From positions 1 to 59,666 of the forward strand of contig JAIKYA010000193.1 in NCBI GenBank assembly GCA_024683645.1: a stretch of DNA of 59,666 nt, given 5' to 3'. The notes beneath the pieces are model-generated. The model made no database searches, was not told the DNA's origin, and saw only the letters and a program-made list of their open reading frames with translations. The translations under genes were made by a program, and so were the position numbers. Shown one piece after another: positions 38,847-48,845 of the stretch; position 1 is the stretch's first letter; the number at the start of each line of letters is the position of its first letter. This DNA comes from Lachnospiraceae bacterium. GTDB lineage: Bacteria; Bacillota; Clostridia; Lachnospirales; Lachnospiraceae.

Positions 38847-39958
38847 AGATTGCTATGATACTGCCGCATTTTTATCCTTACGTAGGCGGCGGTGAACTGA
38901 TGTTTTATGAGGTGGCCAGAAAGCTGGTGAGCCTCGGACATGAAGTACGCGTGGTCGCACGCAATGTAGGGGAAGAGTATCTCGGAGAAAAGGACGTTAG
39001 CGGGATACGGGTCAGATACTGCAAATGGAGATCCGCTTTCGGGCACCCTCTGCCCAGAGTGAGAGATATAGAGGATGTGGTACAATGGTGTGATGTTGTT
39101 CATACATCTATCTTTACGACCGCCCCGGTAACTTCAAAGCTGGCGGCGAAGTACGGGAAGCCCTCGCTTCTTACCGTGTATGAGGTAAGAGGTTTTAAAT
39201 GGTTCTGGACTGATGTCTTTTACAGGGCGATAGTTTACTTTGCCGTGGAACAGTTCTGCATAAGACAGCGTTTTGACAGATATCACGCGATATCAGAAGC
39301 AACTAAGAGGGACTTTCTGAAATACAGCGGAAAGAAGGATATAACGCGGGTATATCTGGCAAGCGATCTGAATGATGAGAGTCTGACGGATATCTCACTC
39401 GCCGGGCATTTCGGTATAAAGAATAAAAAAGTGTTCCTCTATTACGGACGTCCGGGCCGCACCAAGGGTGTGAACATATACGAAAAGGCAATAGCCATAC
39501 TTAAGAATGAAGGGACGGATCTTTCAGGCGTAAGATTCTGTTTCCTTCTGGGAGCAGAGCCGGAAAAACCGAGAAGGGAATTCCAGAAAAGCGTAGTGGA
39601 CGACGGACTGAAAGGCCTGGTAAAGATAAGACATTCCGTGTCACGCGGGGAGCTGCTCAACTGCATAAAACAGGCGGATTGCGTGGTCGTGCCTTCGATA
39701 ACCGAAGGCTTCGGCTTTTCGGCGCTTGAAGCGTGCCTCAGCGGGACTCCGCTCATCGTCAGCGATGCGGGTTCGCTTCCGGAGGTAGTATACGGGAAAT
39801 GCCTGATATTTAAAAACCGTGATGCGAGGGAGCTTGCAAAGCGCATAAAGGCAGTCATTGAAAAGGGAGATGACGCCTTTGACAATATTGAAAAAAAGAG
39901 TTTTTCCGTCCGGAAGATGACTGACGGGATACTTAAGATATACGGAGACATGAGATGA
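38843..39958 (+). CDS. Family 4 glycosyltransferase
   Basis: MKIAMILPHFYPYVGGGELMFYEVARKLVSLGHEVRVVARN; VVPSITEGFGFSALEACLSGTPLIVSDAGSLPEVV. Confidence 0.93.
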   Translation: MKIAMILPHFYPYVGGGELMFYEVARKLVSLGHEVRVVARNVGEEYLGEKDVSGIRVRYCKWRSAFGHPLPRVRDIEDVVQWCDVVHTSIFTTAPVTSKLAAKYGKPSLLTVYEVRGFKWFWTDVFYRAIVYFAVEQFCIRQRFDRYHAISEATKRDFLKYSGKKDITRVYLASDLNDESLTDISLAGHFGIKNKKVFLYYGRPGRTKGVNIYEKAIAILKNEGTDLSGVRFCFLLGAEPEKPRREFQKSVVDDGLKGLVKIRHSVSRGELLNCIKQADCVVVPSITEGFGFSALEACLSGTPLIVSDAGSLPEVVYGKCLIFKNRDARELAKRIKAVIEKGDDAFDNIEKKSFSVRKMTDGILKIYGDMR

Positions 39959-42054
39959 TATTTCTTTTTCCTGCCGGGCTTGCCGTGACCGGACTTGCTG
40001 TGGCCTTTGCATACAGAAGGATAGACATATTCAAGCTGCTGACGGTATCAGCCGGCATATATGCCGCGCTGTATATATCGGTGTGCGGGCTGCTGTTCCT
40101 TACTGATACTTTCAGCATTGGCGGGGCGCTTTTCGGAACGCTCATAGCTGCGCTCATCGCCTGCATGGCTTTTTATGCCGGAGCGGGAGGGGACAGGCCG
40201 AAGATAGGCCTGGACATAGCAAGGTATCTTCCCATGCTGCTGCTCATGATCATTGCTTTTCTGACAGCATCCGCCCATCGGTCGGGCTCCTATGATACGG
40301 GGCAGGATGAGGGACTTTATCAGATCCGTGCGATGTTTTACATGAACGGATATTACGATAACGAGATCAGCTTTCCCGAATATGACAGGGTGATCAGCAA
40401 GTGGGAAAAGATGGAATATATGCGTCATCTTGAAGGCATGGACGGACTGTATCTCCCCGGTGATTTTGATGATGAGGAAGAAGCCGCGGAAGAGGCCGCT
40501 GCCGAAGGAGCAGAGGAAGAGAAAGAAGAGGAGGAAGGACCGCTTCACGGTACCCTTCACGGGGTGAATACGTTTTCTGCACTGCTGGCGCTTTTCGGTA
40601 CACTGTTCGGGCTGAGGGCAATATCATATGTTCCGGTGCTGGCATTCTGCCTGACTGTGGCATATGTGTGGATGCTCAGTGAAAACCTGAGACTCGGACG
40701 GCTGTATTCTTTTGCGGCCGGATTGGTGATAGCAGCGTCTCCGCTGATGATATGGTGCGGGATGAATACGCTCAATGAGATAGTGATAGCGGTATTCATA
40801 AGCGGACTGTTCGTGATGATAACCGAAGAGCGGGCGCCTTCTGCACCGCTGGTGGCCGGAGTATTTCTGGCAGGGCTTTGTTTCCTTCATATGATGATCA
40901 CCGTGATGATGCCGATGCTCGTAATACTCATGCTCTTTAATTATTTAAGGAGCAGGGAAAAACAGTATCTGGTAAGCACTATGATCTTAAGTGCCGCTTA
41001 CGCCGCAGGTTTTTCCATGATGTGGCATACCGGAAGGGAGTACATCCGTTTCAATTTTGAGAATGTCTTTACGATAACAAAGAATGCGATAAACGAAGAT
41101 AATCTGCAGGGCGTCGTGATCGTAGCTTCGCTTGCCGTGATCGTGGTATCGGCGCTGCTCATGTTCGTGGGAAAGAACAGTATACTGATAAAAAGCCTGA
41201 AGGCCGCTTCGAATGCAAAATATACGGGGGCGATATGCAGGGTGCTGATAATACTGCTTACCGCCGGAAATGTCGTTCTGTACATGATACAGATAAAACC
41301 CTTTATGGACTGGGTGGATCCGGCATATCTCTTTATAGTCGGTTATATAGCCTTAAGCGGTTTCATCTTCCTGCCGGCTGCTGTCATTGTCTGCATCATA
41401 AGGGGAAATGAGCTGATAAAGGACAGAAGACTTTTCGGCATGGTGCTCTGTATGTACTACATGAGTGCGCTGATCTGCGGAGTCATGTGGGTTATGGTTA
41501 GAGAGTATTATTACTTCGCAAGATACATGGCGCCCTATCTGTTCCTGCCGGTAATACTTGCGGGATATCTTTTCCGCAGGCTTCCGAAGGCTCTTACCGC
41601 CCTGGCGGCGGTGCTGGCCGTGACAGTTATGATCATGCAGGGAAATATAGTGTATCGCGCGCAGGATAAGACCTGCTGCAGTTATGAAACACTGGAAGAG
41701 ATCGCGTCCTGTCTTGGCGAAAATGATGCACTGATCATAAATGAACAGGGATATTCAAGCCCGAGGGTGTTTGCGCTGCAGCTCAAAGGACTCAGCGGAG
41801 CGGATCTGTTCTTTATGAATCAGGAGGATCCGCAGAGGCAGGCAAGGCAGCTTAAGAACAATTACAGGAATGTATGGGTGCTCAGTTATGATCTCGGAAC
41901 CATTCCGAAGGAAGAGAACGGCTGGAGATTTGTATACAGAGGAAATGCCGCTACTTCGCAGTATGTCTGTGATGAGGAAAAGAGCATTCCGTATCCCAAT
42001 GACGTGACACTGATAGATACGCCGTGTGCATTATTGATATACGAGGGAAAATGA
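39955..42054 (+). CDS. Polytopic membrane protein (GT39/GT-C-like) with acidic insertion
   Basis: Multiple TM segments, GSYDTGQDEGLYQIRAMFYMNGYYDNEISFPEYD, followed by DFDDEEEAAEEAAAEGAEEEKEEEEG. Confidence 0.65.
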   Translation: MIFLFPAGLAVTGLAVAFAYRRIDIFKLLTVSAGIYAALYISVCGLLFLTDTFSIGGALFGTLIAALIACMAFYAGAGGDRPKIGLDIARYLPMLLLMIIAFLTASAHRSGSYDTGQDEGLYQIRAMFYMNGYYDNEISFPEYDRVISKWEKMEYMRHLEGMDGLYLPGDFDDEEEAAEEAAAEGAEEEKEEEEGPLHGTLHGVNTFSALLALFGTLFGLRAISYVPVLAFCLTVAYVWMLSENLRLGRLYSFAAGLVIAASPLMIWCGMNTLNEIVIAVFISGLFVMITEERAPSAPLVAGVFLAGLCFLHMMITVMMPMLVILMLFNYLRSREKQYLVSTMILSAAYAAGFSMMWHTGREYIRFNFENVFTITKNAINEDNLQGVVIVASLAVIVVSALLMFVGKNSILIKSLKAASNAKYTGAICRVLIILLTAGNVVLYMIQIKPFMDWVDPAYLFIVGYIALSGFIFLPAAVIVCIIRGNELIKDRRLFGMVLCMYYMSALICGVMWVMVREYYYFARYMAPYLFLPVILAGYLFRRLPKALTALAAVLAVTVMIMQGNIVYRAQDKTCCSYETLEEIASCLGENDALIINEQGYSSPRVFALQLKGLSGADLFFMNQEDPQRQARQLKNNYRNVWVLSYDLGTIPKEENGWRFVYRGNAATSQYVCDEEKSIPYPNDVTLIDTPCALLIYEGK

Positions 42055-42055
42055 G

Positions 42056-43084
42056 ATGAAGCTTATAATACAGATACCATGTTATAATGAGGCAGATACA
42101 CTGGAGATAGCATTAAATGATCTGCCTAAAGCCATAGACGGGATAGATGAGATAGAGTATCTCATAATCGATGACGGAAGCTCCGATAAGACCGTGGAGA
42201 CGGCGGTCAACTGGGGTGTTCATCATGTGGTATGCTTTACCCGTAACAAAGGTCTGGCAAGGGGATTCATGGCGGGGATAGAAAACTGCCTGGCTCTGGG
42301 TGCGGATATTATCGTCAATACCGATGCCGACAATCAGTATTGCGGGGAAGATATAGAAAAACTTGTGCGCCCGATCCTAAACGGTGAGGCTGATATAGTA
42401 ATAGGTGAGAGACCTATAGATGATACACCGCATTTTTCCTGGATAAAGAAAAAACTTCAGCATCTCGGAAGCTGGGTGGTACGTAAGGCCTCAAAGACCG
42501 GGATACCGGATGCGCCCAGCGGCTTCAGGGCTTTTTCAAGGGAAGCGGCAATGCATGTGAATGTGATCAACGAGTATACCTACACACTTGAAACCATAGT
42601 TCAGGCGGGCAGGAACAAGATAGCGATCACCTCCGTGCCGGTAAGGACCAACCCCGAGCTACGCAAGTCAAGACTGTTTCACAGCATGGGCTCATATGTT
42701 AAAAAGTCGATGCTGACGATACTGCGTGCTCTGCTCATGTATAAATCACTGGCAGTTCTGACGGTGCTCGGAGCCATACCCTTCCTCATAGGTATGGGTA
42801 TAGGCATAAGGTTTCTGGTGTTTATCTTCAGGGGTTCGAGCGCGGGACATGTGCAGTCCCTGATACTGGCATGTACGCTCATGATAATAGGTTTCGTCAC
42901 CTTTGTCATAGGCATGCTGGCGGATGTCATAAGCGCGAACAGAAAGATAATGGAAGACGTGCAGTATCATGTCAGAAAGCTGATATACGAAGGCCACGGG
43001 ACCAGGATGTGGCAGGAAGCCGCAAATGTTAAGAAAAAGACTGCTGAAGAAGATCTGGCGCAGCCGGAAAAGGAAGAGGCATAA
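42056..43084 (+). CDS. DPM1/GtrB-like family 2 glycosyltransferase with C-terminal TM helices
   Basis: MKLIIQIPCYNEADTLEIALNDLP...IIDDGSSDKTVETA...FTRNKGLARGFMAGIENCLALGADIIVNTDADNQY. Confidence 0.9.
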   Translation: MKLIIQIPCYNEADTLEIALNDLPKAIDGIDEIEYLIIDDGSSDKTVETAVNWGVHHVVCFTRNKGLARGFMAGIENCLALGADIIVNTDADNQYCGEDIEKLVRPILNGEADIVIGERPIDDTPHFSWIKKKLQHLGSWVVRKASKTGIPDAPSGFRAFSREAAMHVNVINEYTYTLETIVQAGRNKIAITSVPVRTNPELRKSRLFHSMGSYVKKSMLTILRALLMYKSLAVLTVLGAIPFLIGMGIGIRFLVFIFRGSSAGHVQSLILACTLMIIGFVTFVIGMLADVISANRKIMEDVQYHVRKLIYEGHGTRMWQEAANVKKKTAEEDLAQPEKEEA

Positions 43085-43086
43085 TT

Positions 43087-43494
43087 ATGGAGATCAAAAA
43101 ATATCCGCTTCAGATGCACGGAGATGAAAGAGGGCATCTTGTAAGTCTGGAAGAACTGAAGGATGTGCCCTTTGAAATAAAAAGAGTGTATTTCATGTTC
43201 GACACAAAAGAGGGTTTTGTGCGCGGCAAGCATGCGCATAAATCCCTGGAGCAGCTGCTGGTCTGTGTGCACGGCTCGGTAAATATCCTGCTGGATGACG
43301 GACGTGAAAAGCAGAACGTCATACTGGATAATCCGTATGAAGGCCTCTACATAGCCAACAACATGTGGAGGGAGATGTCCGAGTTTTCGGAACATGCCGT
43401 GCTCATGGTATTTGCTTCGAAGTACTATGACGAGGATGACTACATAAGGGATTATGATGAATTCCTGAAGTTTGTCGGAGCAGAAAAGAACTGA
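43087..43494 (+). CDS. fdtA: FdtA/WxcM-like cupin: dTDP-4-keto-6-deoxyglucose 3,4-ketoisomerase-like
   Basis: DERGHLVSLEELKDVPFEIKRVYFMFDTKEGFVRGKHAHKSLEQLLVCVHGSVNILLDDG...NNMWREMSEFSEHAVLMVFAS. Confidence 0.88.
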   Translation: MEIKKYPLQMHGDERGHLVSLEELKDVPFEIKRVYFMFDTKEGFVRGKHAHKSLEQLLVCVHGSVNILLDDGREKQNVILDNPYEGLYIANNMWREMSEFSEHAVLMVFASKYYDEDDYIRDYDEFLKFVGAEKN

Positions 43495-43579
43495 AAGAGC
43501 CGTCGGCGGAGCGTTGGAGGATACGGCAGGAAGAGAGGTTAGGAATGCCGGCGTTTGCCGTAAAGGAGCGGGAGAGAGT

Positions 43580-44521
43580 ATGGACAGGATAGCGGTGCTG
43601 ATCCCCTGTTATAACGAGGAGAAGACAATAGAAAAAGTAATAAAGGATGCGAAGGCGGCGCTTCCCGAAGCCGTGGTGTATGTATACGACAATAATTCCA
43701 CGGATGAGACGGCAAAGCTCGCACAGCAGGCGGGAGCGGTAGTCCGGCGTGAAAAGAGACAGGGTAAGGGCTATGTCCTTCGCAGCATGTTTCGTGATAT
43801 AGATGCGGACTGTTATATCTGTGTGGACGGAGACGATACCTATCCCATGGAATCGGCGGCCGAGATGGCAAGGCAGGTTTTGGAAGAAGGCGTGGACATG
43901 GTGGTCGGAGACAGACTGAGCTCTACGTATTTTCAGGAAAACACAAGGCCTTTTCATAATGTCGGCAACAGTTCGGTGCGGTATTTTATAAATCATCTGT
44001 TCGGAAGTGATATCAAGGACATAATGACGGGCTTCCGGGCTCTGTCATATGAATTCGTAAAAAGCTATCCGGTCTTAAGCCGCGGGTTTGAGATCGAGAC
44101 GGAAATGACCATACATGCGGTATTCAATGAAATGGTGATATCGAATGTGGTGGTGGAGTACAGGGACAGGCCCGAGGGCAGCCAGTCAAAACTGAATACT
44201 TATTCCGACGGGATCAGAGTGCTCTCGACCATAGCCAGACTTTACAAGAATTATAAGCCTTTCAGGTTTTTTGCAACGCTCGCATGCATAATGCTGCTTA
44301 TAGCCGCCGGGATGTTTTTCTGGGTATTCGCAAGGTTCATAAATACGCATCTGGTTGAAAACATGCCTACGCTGGTGGTCAGCGGATTTATCGCACTGGG
44401 AGCCATGCAGGCTTTCTTTTCGGGACTCATCCTTTCGGATATGGTGACCAGGAGCCGGAGGGATTTCGAACTCCGGCTGTACAGGATCCGGGCCGAACAT
44501 ATAAAGAAGAGAGATGAATAA
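43580..44521 (+). CDS. DPM1/GtrB-like family 2 glycosyltransferase with C-terminal TM helices
   Basis: MDRIAVLIPCYNEEKTIEKVIKDAKAALPEAVVYVYDNNSTDETAKLA...ICVDGDDTYPMESA; GGAG before ATG 43580. Confidence 0.9.
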   Translation: MDRIAVLIPCYNEEKTIEKVIKDAKAALPEAVVYVYDNNSTDETAKLAQQAGAVVRREKRQGKGYVLRSMFRDIDADCYICVDGDDTYPMESAAEMARQVLEEGVDMVVGDRLSSTYFQENTRPFHNVGNSSVRYFINHLFGSDIKDIMTGFRALSYEFVKSYPVLSRGFEIETEMTIHAVFNEMVISNVVVEYRDRPEGSQSKLNTYSDGIRVLSTIARLYKNYKPFRFFATLACIMLLIAAGMFFWVFARFINTHLVENMPTLVVSGFIALGAMQAFFSGLILSDMVTRSRRDFELRLYRIRAEHIKKRDE

Positions 44522-45965
44522 GCTTAGAAAAGAGAAAAACAGCATTCCGATACATATGGCAGCGTTTATCATATGCGCCGCATTCTATCTTTTTTTTGCA
44601 TTCCGTTACGGAGTATATCTCGGCTCGGATTCAGCGGGTTATATAAATATGATATCGGCAAGAGAACCGGTTTATCCGCTTTTTCTTGCTCTTTTCAGAA
44701 AGCTGTTCGGCCAGGAGCACTATCTCTTTGCCGTGATAGTCTTTCAGAATCTTCTCATGGCGGCGGCGGTCACCGCGCTCTGCACCTATCTTAAGAAAAG
44801 ATTTGAGCTTCCGTACTTTATCTATGCCGCGCTGTTCCTGACTCATTTTGCGGAAGCGCTGCTTACCCAGTACGCGGCGAAGAGGGCGGTAGTTTATACC
44901 AACAGTATCATGACCGAGGGCATAACGCTTTCTCTGTGGCTAATATTCATGCTCATGTGTTTTGGGATCAGGGAGAAGGGGCTTAGTCTTGCGGAGGCCG
45001 GGAATGTACTTATAATCCTTCTGCTCTGTGCGTTTATGACGGACGTACGCAAACAGATGGCTATGGGATATGTAACACTTTTCGCTGTCATGTTTTTTGA
45101 CAGAAAGAGCTTTAAGAAACCGGGTGAACATATCAGAAAAACGGCGATACTTGCAGCAGCTATGGTACTTTCGCTCATCCTTGCCCTTCTGGGGACCGGA
45201 TTGTATAATTATGCGCTGAGAGGCACTTTTGCAAGGAATACCAGGGATATGAACCTGGTGCTGACCACTACTCTCTATGTGGCTGACAGGGAAGATGCAG
45301 GGCTCATAAAAGAGGAGAGTGTAAGAGAACTCTTTCTGAAAACTATGGATATACTGGAGGAGACGGAGAGTAATTACCGCTTTGCGGGAAAGGGCCTGAG
45401 AGAGCTTGAAGAGCATTATGAAGACAAGTATGATGTGATCACCGTAAATACTACCGGACCGCTGTTTATAGAATACGCGCAGGAGCATGGATTTAAGAGT
45501 GGTATGGAAGCCGAGGCTGAAGCGGACCGCATGAGCGCCGTGATAGTAAAGTCGCTGCTTAAGGATAATGCGGCAAGCTATATCAGGGTATATCTGGCTT
45601 CCCTTATAAACGGCTTTGTCAATACCATCGCTGCCAGACACAGGATACTGGATATTTATGCCATGGCGGCGTATATCATTTTTACGGCACTCATGGTGAT
45701 GTGTTACCGTAAGGAAGAATGCTATGACGCGGCGGTTATCGGCATGTCCGTGCTTACCGCAATCGTGGTAAATGTCGGAGTGACCGCAGCACTGATATTC
45801 TGCCAGAGCAGATACATGATCTATAACATGAGCCTGTTCTATTCGGCCGGACTTATCATGCTGTGGAGTATCATAAAAAACAGGAGGGAGCCTGTAAAAA
45901 GCGGCCCCGGGATTACAGGGAGACAGGTAAAAGTCGGAAATGAAGAGTGTAAAAAAGATACTTAG
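44514..45965 (+). CDS. Polytopic membrane protein, possible GT-C glycosyltransferase
   Basis: Many TM segments; GVYLGSDSAGYINMISAREPVYPLFLALFRKLFGQ (GT39-like early loop with an acidic residue). Confidence 0.65.
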   Translation: MNKLRKEKNSIPIHMAAFIICAAFYLFFAFRYGVYLGSDSAGYINMISAREPVYPLFLALFRKLFGQEHYLFAVIVFQNLLMAAAVTALCTYLKKRFELPYFIYAALFLTHFAEALLTQYAAKRAVVYTNSIMTEGITLSLWLIFMLMCFGIREKGLSLAEAGNVLIILLLCAFMTDVRKQMAMGYVTLFAVMFFDRKSFKKPGEHIRKTAILAAAMVLSLILALLGTGLYNYALRGTFARNTRDMNLVLTTTLYVADREDAGLIKEESVRELFLKTMDILEETESNYRFAGKGLRELEEHYEDKYDVITVNTTGPLFIEYAQEHGFKSGMEAEAEADRMSAVIVKSLLKDNAASYIRVYLASLINGFVNTIAARHRILDIYAMAAYIIFTALMVMCYRKEECYDAAVIGMSVLTAIVVNVGVTAALIFCQSRYMIYNMSLFYSAGLIMLWSIIKNRREPVKSGPGITGRQVKVGNEECKKDT

Positions 45966-47715
45966 TGAACTTAATTATGTGCTGACAGCCAAACAGAAGA
46001 GACAGTATGTCCTTGTATGCATGGTGGCGCTCATCGGCTCTTTCTGGGAACTGCTGGGAGTCTCGGCCATATACCCGCTTATGGAAACGGTCATGCTTCC
46101 GAATGACAGCGGCAGCAGATGGTATATAAGACTGCTCTCATACTTCATGGACACCACCGACCCGCTGAAGGTCATGACGGTGCTGGGTGTTATCATTATC
46201 GCGATATATATCATCAAGAACCTGTATCTGATGTTCTCGTCCTATGTGCAGGCCTGGTATTCAACGGGAGTACAGAGAGATCTGTCGATGAAGATGACAG
46301 ATACTTATCTGCGCAGCTCTTATCTCTTTCATGTTAATGTCAATTCATCAATACTGATACGTACGGTGAACCAGGATGTTGTCGGCGTCTTTGCGATGTG
46401 CTTTTTCCTTTTCCGTATGATCGCGGAGATATTTACCTGTGCGGCGATAAGCATATATATCATAGTACTGGATCCCATACTTGCGCTTTCACTTGTAGTG
46501 ATACTGGGAGCCTGCATGCTCTTCCTTTTCAAGGGAATGAAAGGTATCGTGAAGCTGGTCGGCGTCATAAGTCAGGAATGCGAAGGACAGATGCTGCAGT
46601 ATTTAAGCCAGGCTTTTAACGGGATAAAAGAGATAATGGTCATGAACCGTCAGAAATATTTCCTTGAAAGTTATGAGGGCGCCTGCAGCGAAAATGCAAG
46701 AGCCGCAAAAAAGAGCAATTTCCTGAATGCCATACCGATGTATATCTACGAAGTCTTCTGCGTGGGCGGCCTGCTTGCGATAGTGATCATAAGACTCCAT
46801 ATGGTGGATGATACCACCCAGTACATCACCAAGCTCGCCGCCGTGGCATTTGCGGCATTCAGGCTTTTCCCTTCGGTGGGCAGGATGACGACAAATGTAA
46901 ATGCCATTACCTATAACCGTCCGAGACTCGATGCGATATATGAGATGCTTAAAGAGATCGAAGAGGATAAGGATAATCATCTGAGAGACGAAAAGACCGA
47001 TGCGGGTATGAAACTGAGCTTTAATGAAGCGCTCAGGATAAATTCGGTAAGCTTCAGATATCCTTCGGGACATGAGGATGTCCTTAAAGATCTCAGCCTG
47101 ACCATAAAGAAGGGAGAGTCGGTAGCGCTGATCGGTCCTTCGGGAGCGGGAAAGACAACGCTTGCGGATGTGATACTCGGTCTGCTTCCGCCTCAGAACG
47201 GAAATATCGAGGTGGATGGGGTGGATGTGTATTCCAATCTGATAAGCTGGTCAAAGCTGGTCGGTTACGTGCCCCAGAGTGTTTATCTTACCGATGATAC
47301 GATAAGGGCAAATGTTGCCTTCGGTATCAGGAAAGAAGATATAGACGAAGAAAAGGTATGGCATGCGATAAGGGAAGCCCAGCTGGAGACTTTTGTAAAC
47401 GGTCTTGAGCAGGGGCTTGATACGATGGTGGGTGAATCCGGAGTGCGCATCTCCGGCGGCCAGCGCCAGAGGATAGCCATAGCGAGGGCTCTTTATGAGA
47501 ATCCGGAGATACTGGTACTGGATGAGGCGACCAGTGCACTGGATACCGAGACAGAGACCGCGGTAATGGAAGCCATTGATTCGCTGCACGGCAGCAAGAC
47601 CATGATAATAGTTGCACACAGGCTCTCAACCATCAGAAACTGCGATTCGATCTATGAGATAAACGGAGGCAGAGCCGTGAAAAAAGATAAGGCAGAGGTT
47701 CTCGGGAATATATGA
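45940..47715 (+). CDS. Second PglK/MsbA-like ABC transporter (fused permease-ATPase)
   Basis: LIGSFWELLGVSAIYPLMETV; GPSGAGKTTLADVILG; ISGGQRQRIAIARALYENPEILVLDEATSALD. Confidence 0.88.
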   Translation: MKSVKKILSELNYVLTAKQKRQYVLVCMVALIGSFWELLGVSAIYPLMETVMLPNDSGSRWYIRLLSYFMDTTDPLKVMTVLGVIIIAIYIIKNLYLMFSSYVQAWYSTGVQRDLSMKMTDTYLRSSYLFHVNVNSSILIRTVNQDVVGVFAMCFFLFRMIAEIFTCAAISIYIIVLDPILALSLVVILGACMLFLFKGMKGIVKLVGVISQECEGQMLQYLSQAFNGIKEIMVMNRQKYFLESYEGACSENARAAKKSNFLNAIPMYIYEVFCVGGLLAIVIIRLHMVDDTTQYITKLAAVAFAAFRLFPSVGRMTTNVNAITYNRPRLDAIYEMLKEIEEDKDNHLRDEKTDAGMKLSFNEALRINSVSFRYPSGHEDVLKDLSLTIKKGESVALIGPSGAGKTTLADVILGLLPPQNGNIEVDGVDVYSNLISWSKLVGYVPQSVYLTDDTIRANVAFGIRKEDIDEEKVWHAIREAQLETFVNGLEQGLDTMVGESGVRISGGQRQRIAIARALYENPEILVLDEATSALDTETETAVMEAIDSLHGSKTMIIVAHRLSTIRNCDSIYEINGGRAVKKDKAEVLGNI

Positions 47716-48845
47716 AGATCCTGTTCTTAAGCCATTACGATAATCTATACGGAGCCGGCAGGGCGCTTTTAAATCTCGTGCTGGGTCTGAAGAAAAGTGC
47801 TGTTCATACACCCGTAGTGGTGCTTCCGGCGGAAGGGGAATTCACATCGATACTGAAAGCAAACGGTATCGGGTATCATATACACGGCCTTACACAGTGG
47901 GAAGCCATATACAGGGAGCCGCTCAGCTTTGCCGTAAAAAAAATAAAGAGAACGGCTGCGATAAAGACTGAACTGGATTCGCTATACGGGATATTTAAGG
48001 ATGAGGCGATAGATCTGATCCACTCAAATACAGGTGTCATAGGGCATGGAGCCATGCTCTCCGAAATGCTTCGCTGCAGGCATGTATGGCATATAAGAGA
48101 ATTTGCCGACCTGCATTACGGTATGAAGTTCTTTTATCCGAAGGAGCAGGTCCGGAAATATCATGAAAAAGCCGACAGGCTGATAGCCATATCCGATGCG
48201 GTGGCAGACTATCTGAAAGAAAGATACCCCGGAGCGGAGATCACGAGGATATATGACGGTATCGATACGGGAGATGCAGTTATAAAAAAAGAACGAAAGG
48301 ACGGCGTGTTCAGATTTGTGTGCGCAGGCTATCTTTTTAAGGCAAAGAGACAGCTGGATGTCATAGAGGCAGCGAAGATACTTGCGGATGAAGGAAGAAA
48401 ATTTGAACTGGTATTTGCCGGAGAAGGAGACAGAGATTATACGGCGCTTCTTAAGCGGAAAACAAAAGAAAAGGGACTGGACGGGCTGATCGCTTTTCCC
48501 GGCTTTGTGGGGAATATGAGGGAACTGCTCGCAGAAAGTGATGCCGGGATAATAGCTTCCGTATATGAGGGCTTCGGTCTGGTAACGGTCGAGTATATGA
48601 ATGCCGGACTGCCGGTTATCGGCAGGAGGAGCGGAGCCACACCGGAAATAGTAGAGGATGGCGTGACGGGTCTCTTATATGATGATGTTAATGCTCTTGC
48701 AGCGGCTATGAGGAAACTTATGGAAGATAAGGCCGCGGCAGAGAAGATGGGACGTGCGGGATATGAGAGAGCGGCGGGCTTTTCCGTAAAGAAGAATACG
48801 GAAGAGATCATAAAGCTTTATGAGAGTATGGTAAATGAAGGATAG
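47712..48845 (+). CDS. Family 4 glycosyltransferase
   Basis: KILFLSHYDNLYGAGRALLNLVLGL; AGIIASVYEGFGLVTVEYMNAGLPVIGRRSGATPEIV. Confidence 0.92.
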   Translation: MKILFLSHYDNLYGAGRALLNLVLGLKKSAVHTPVVVLPAEGEFTSILKANGIGYHIHGLTQWEAIYREPLSFAVKKIKRTAAIKTELDSLYGIFKDEAIDLIHSNTGVIGHGAMLSEMLRCRHVWHIREFADLHYGMKFFYPKEQVRKYHEKADRLIAISDAVADYLKERYPGAEITRIYDGIDTGDAVIKKERKDGVFRFVCAGYLFKAKRQLDVIEAAKILADEGRKFELVFAGEGDRDYTALLKRKTKEKGLDGLIAFPGFVGNMRELLAESDAGIIASVYEGFGLVTVEYMNAGLPVIGRRSGATPEIVEDGVTGLLYDDVNALAAAMRKLMEDKAAAEKMGRAGYERAAGFSVKKNTEEIIKLYESMVNEG

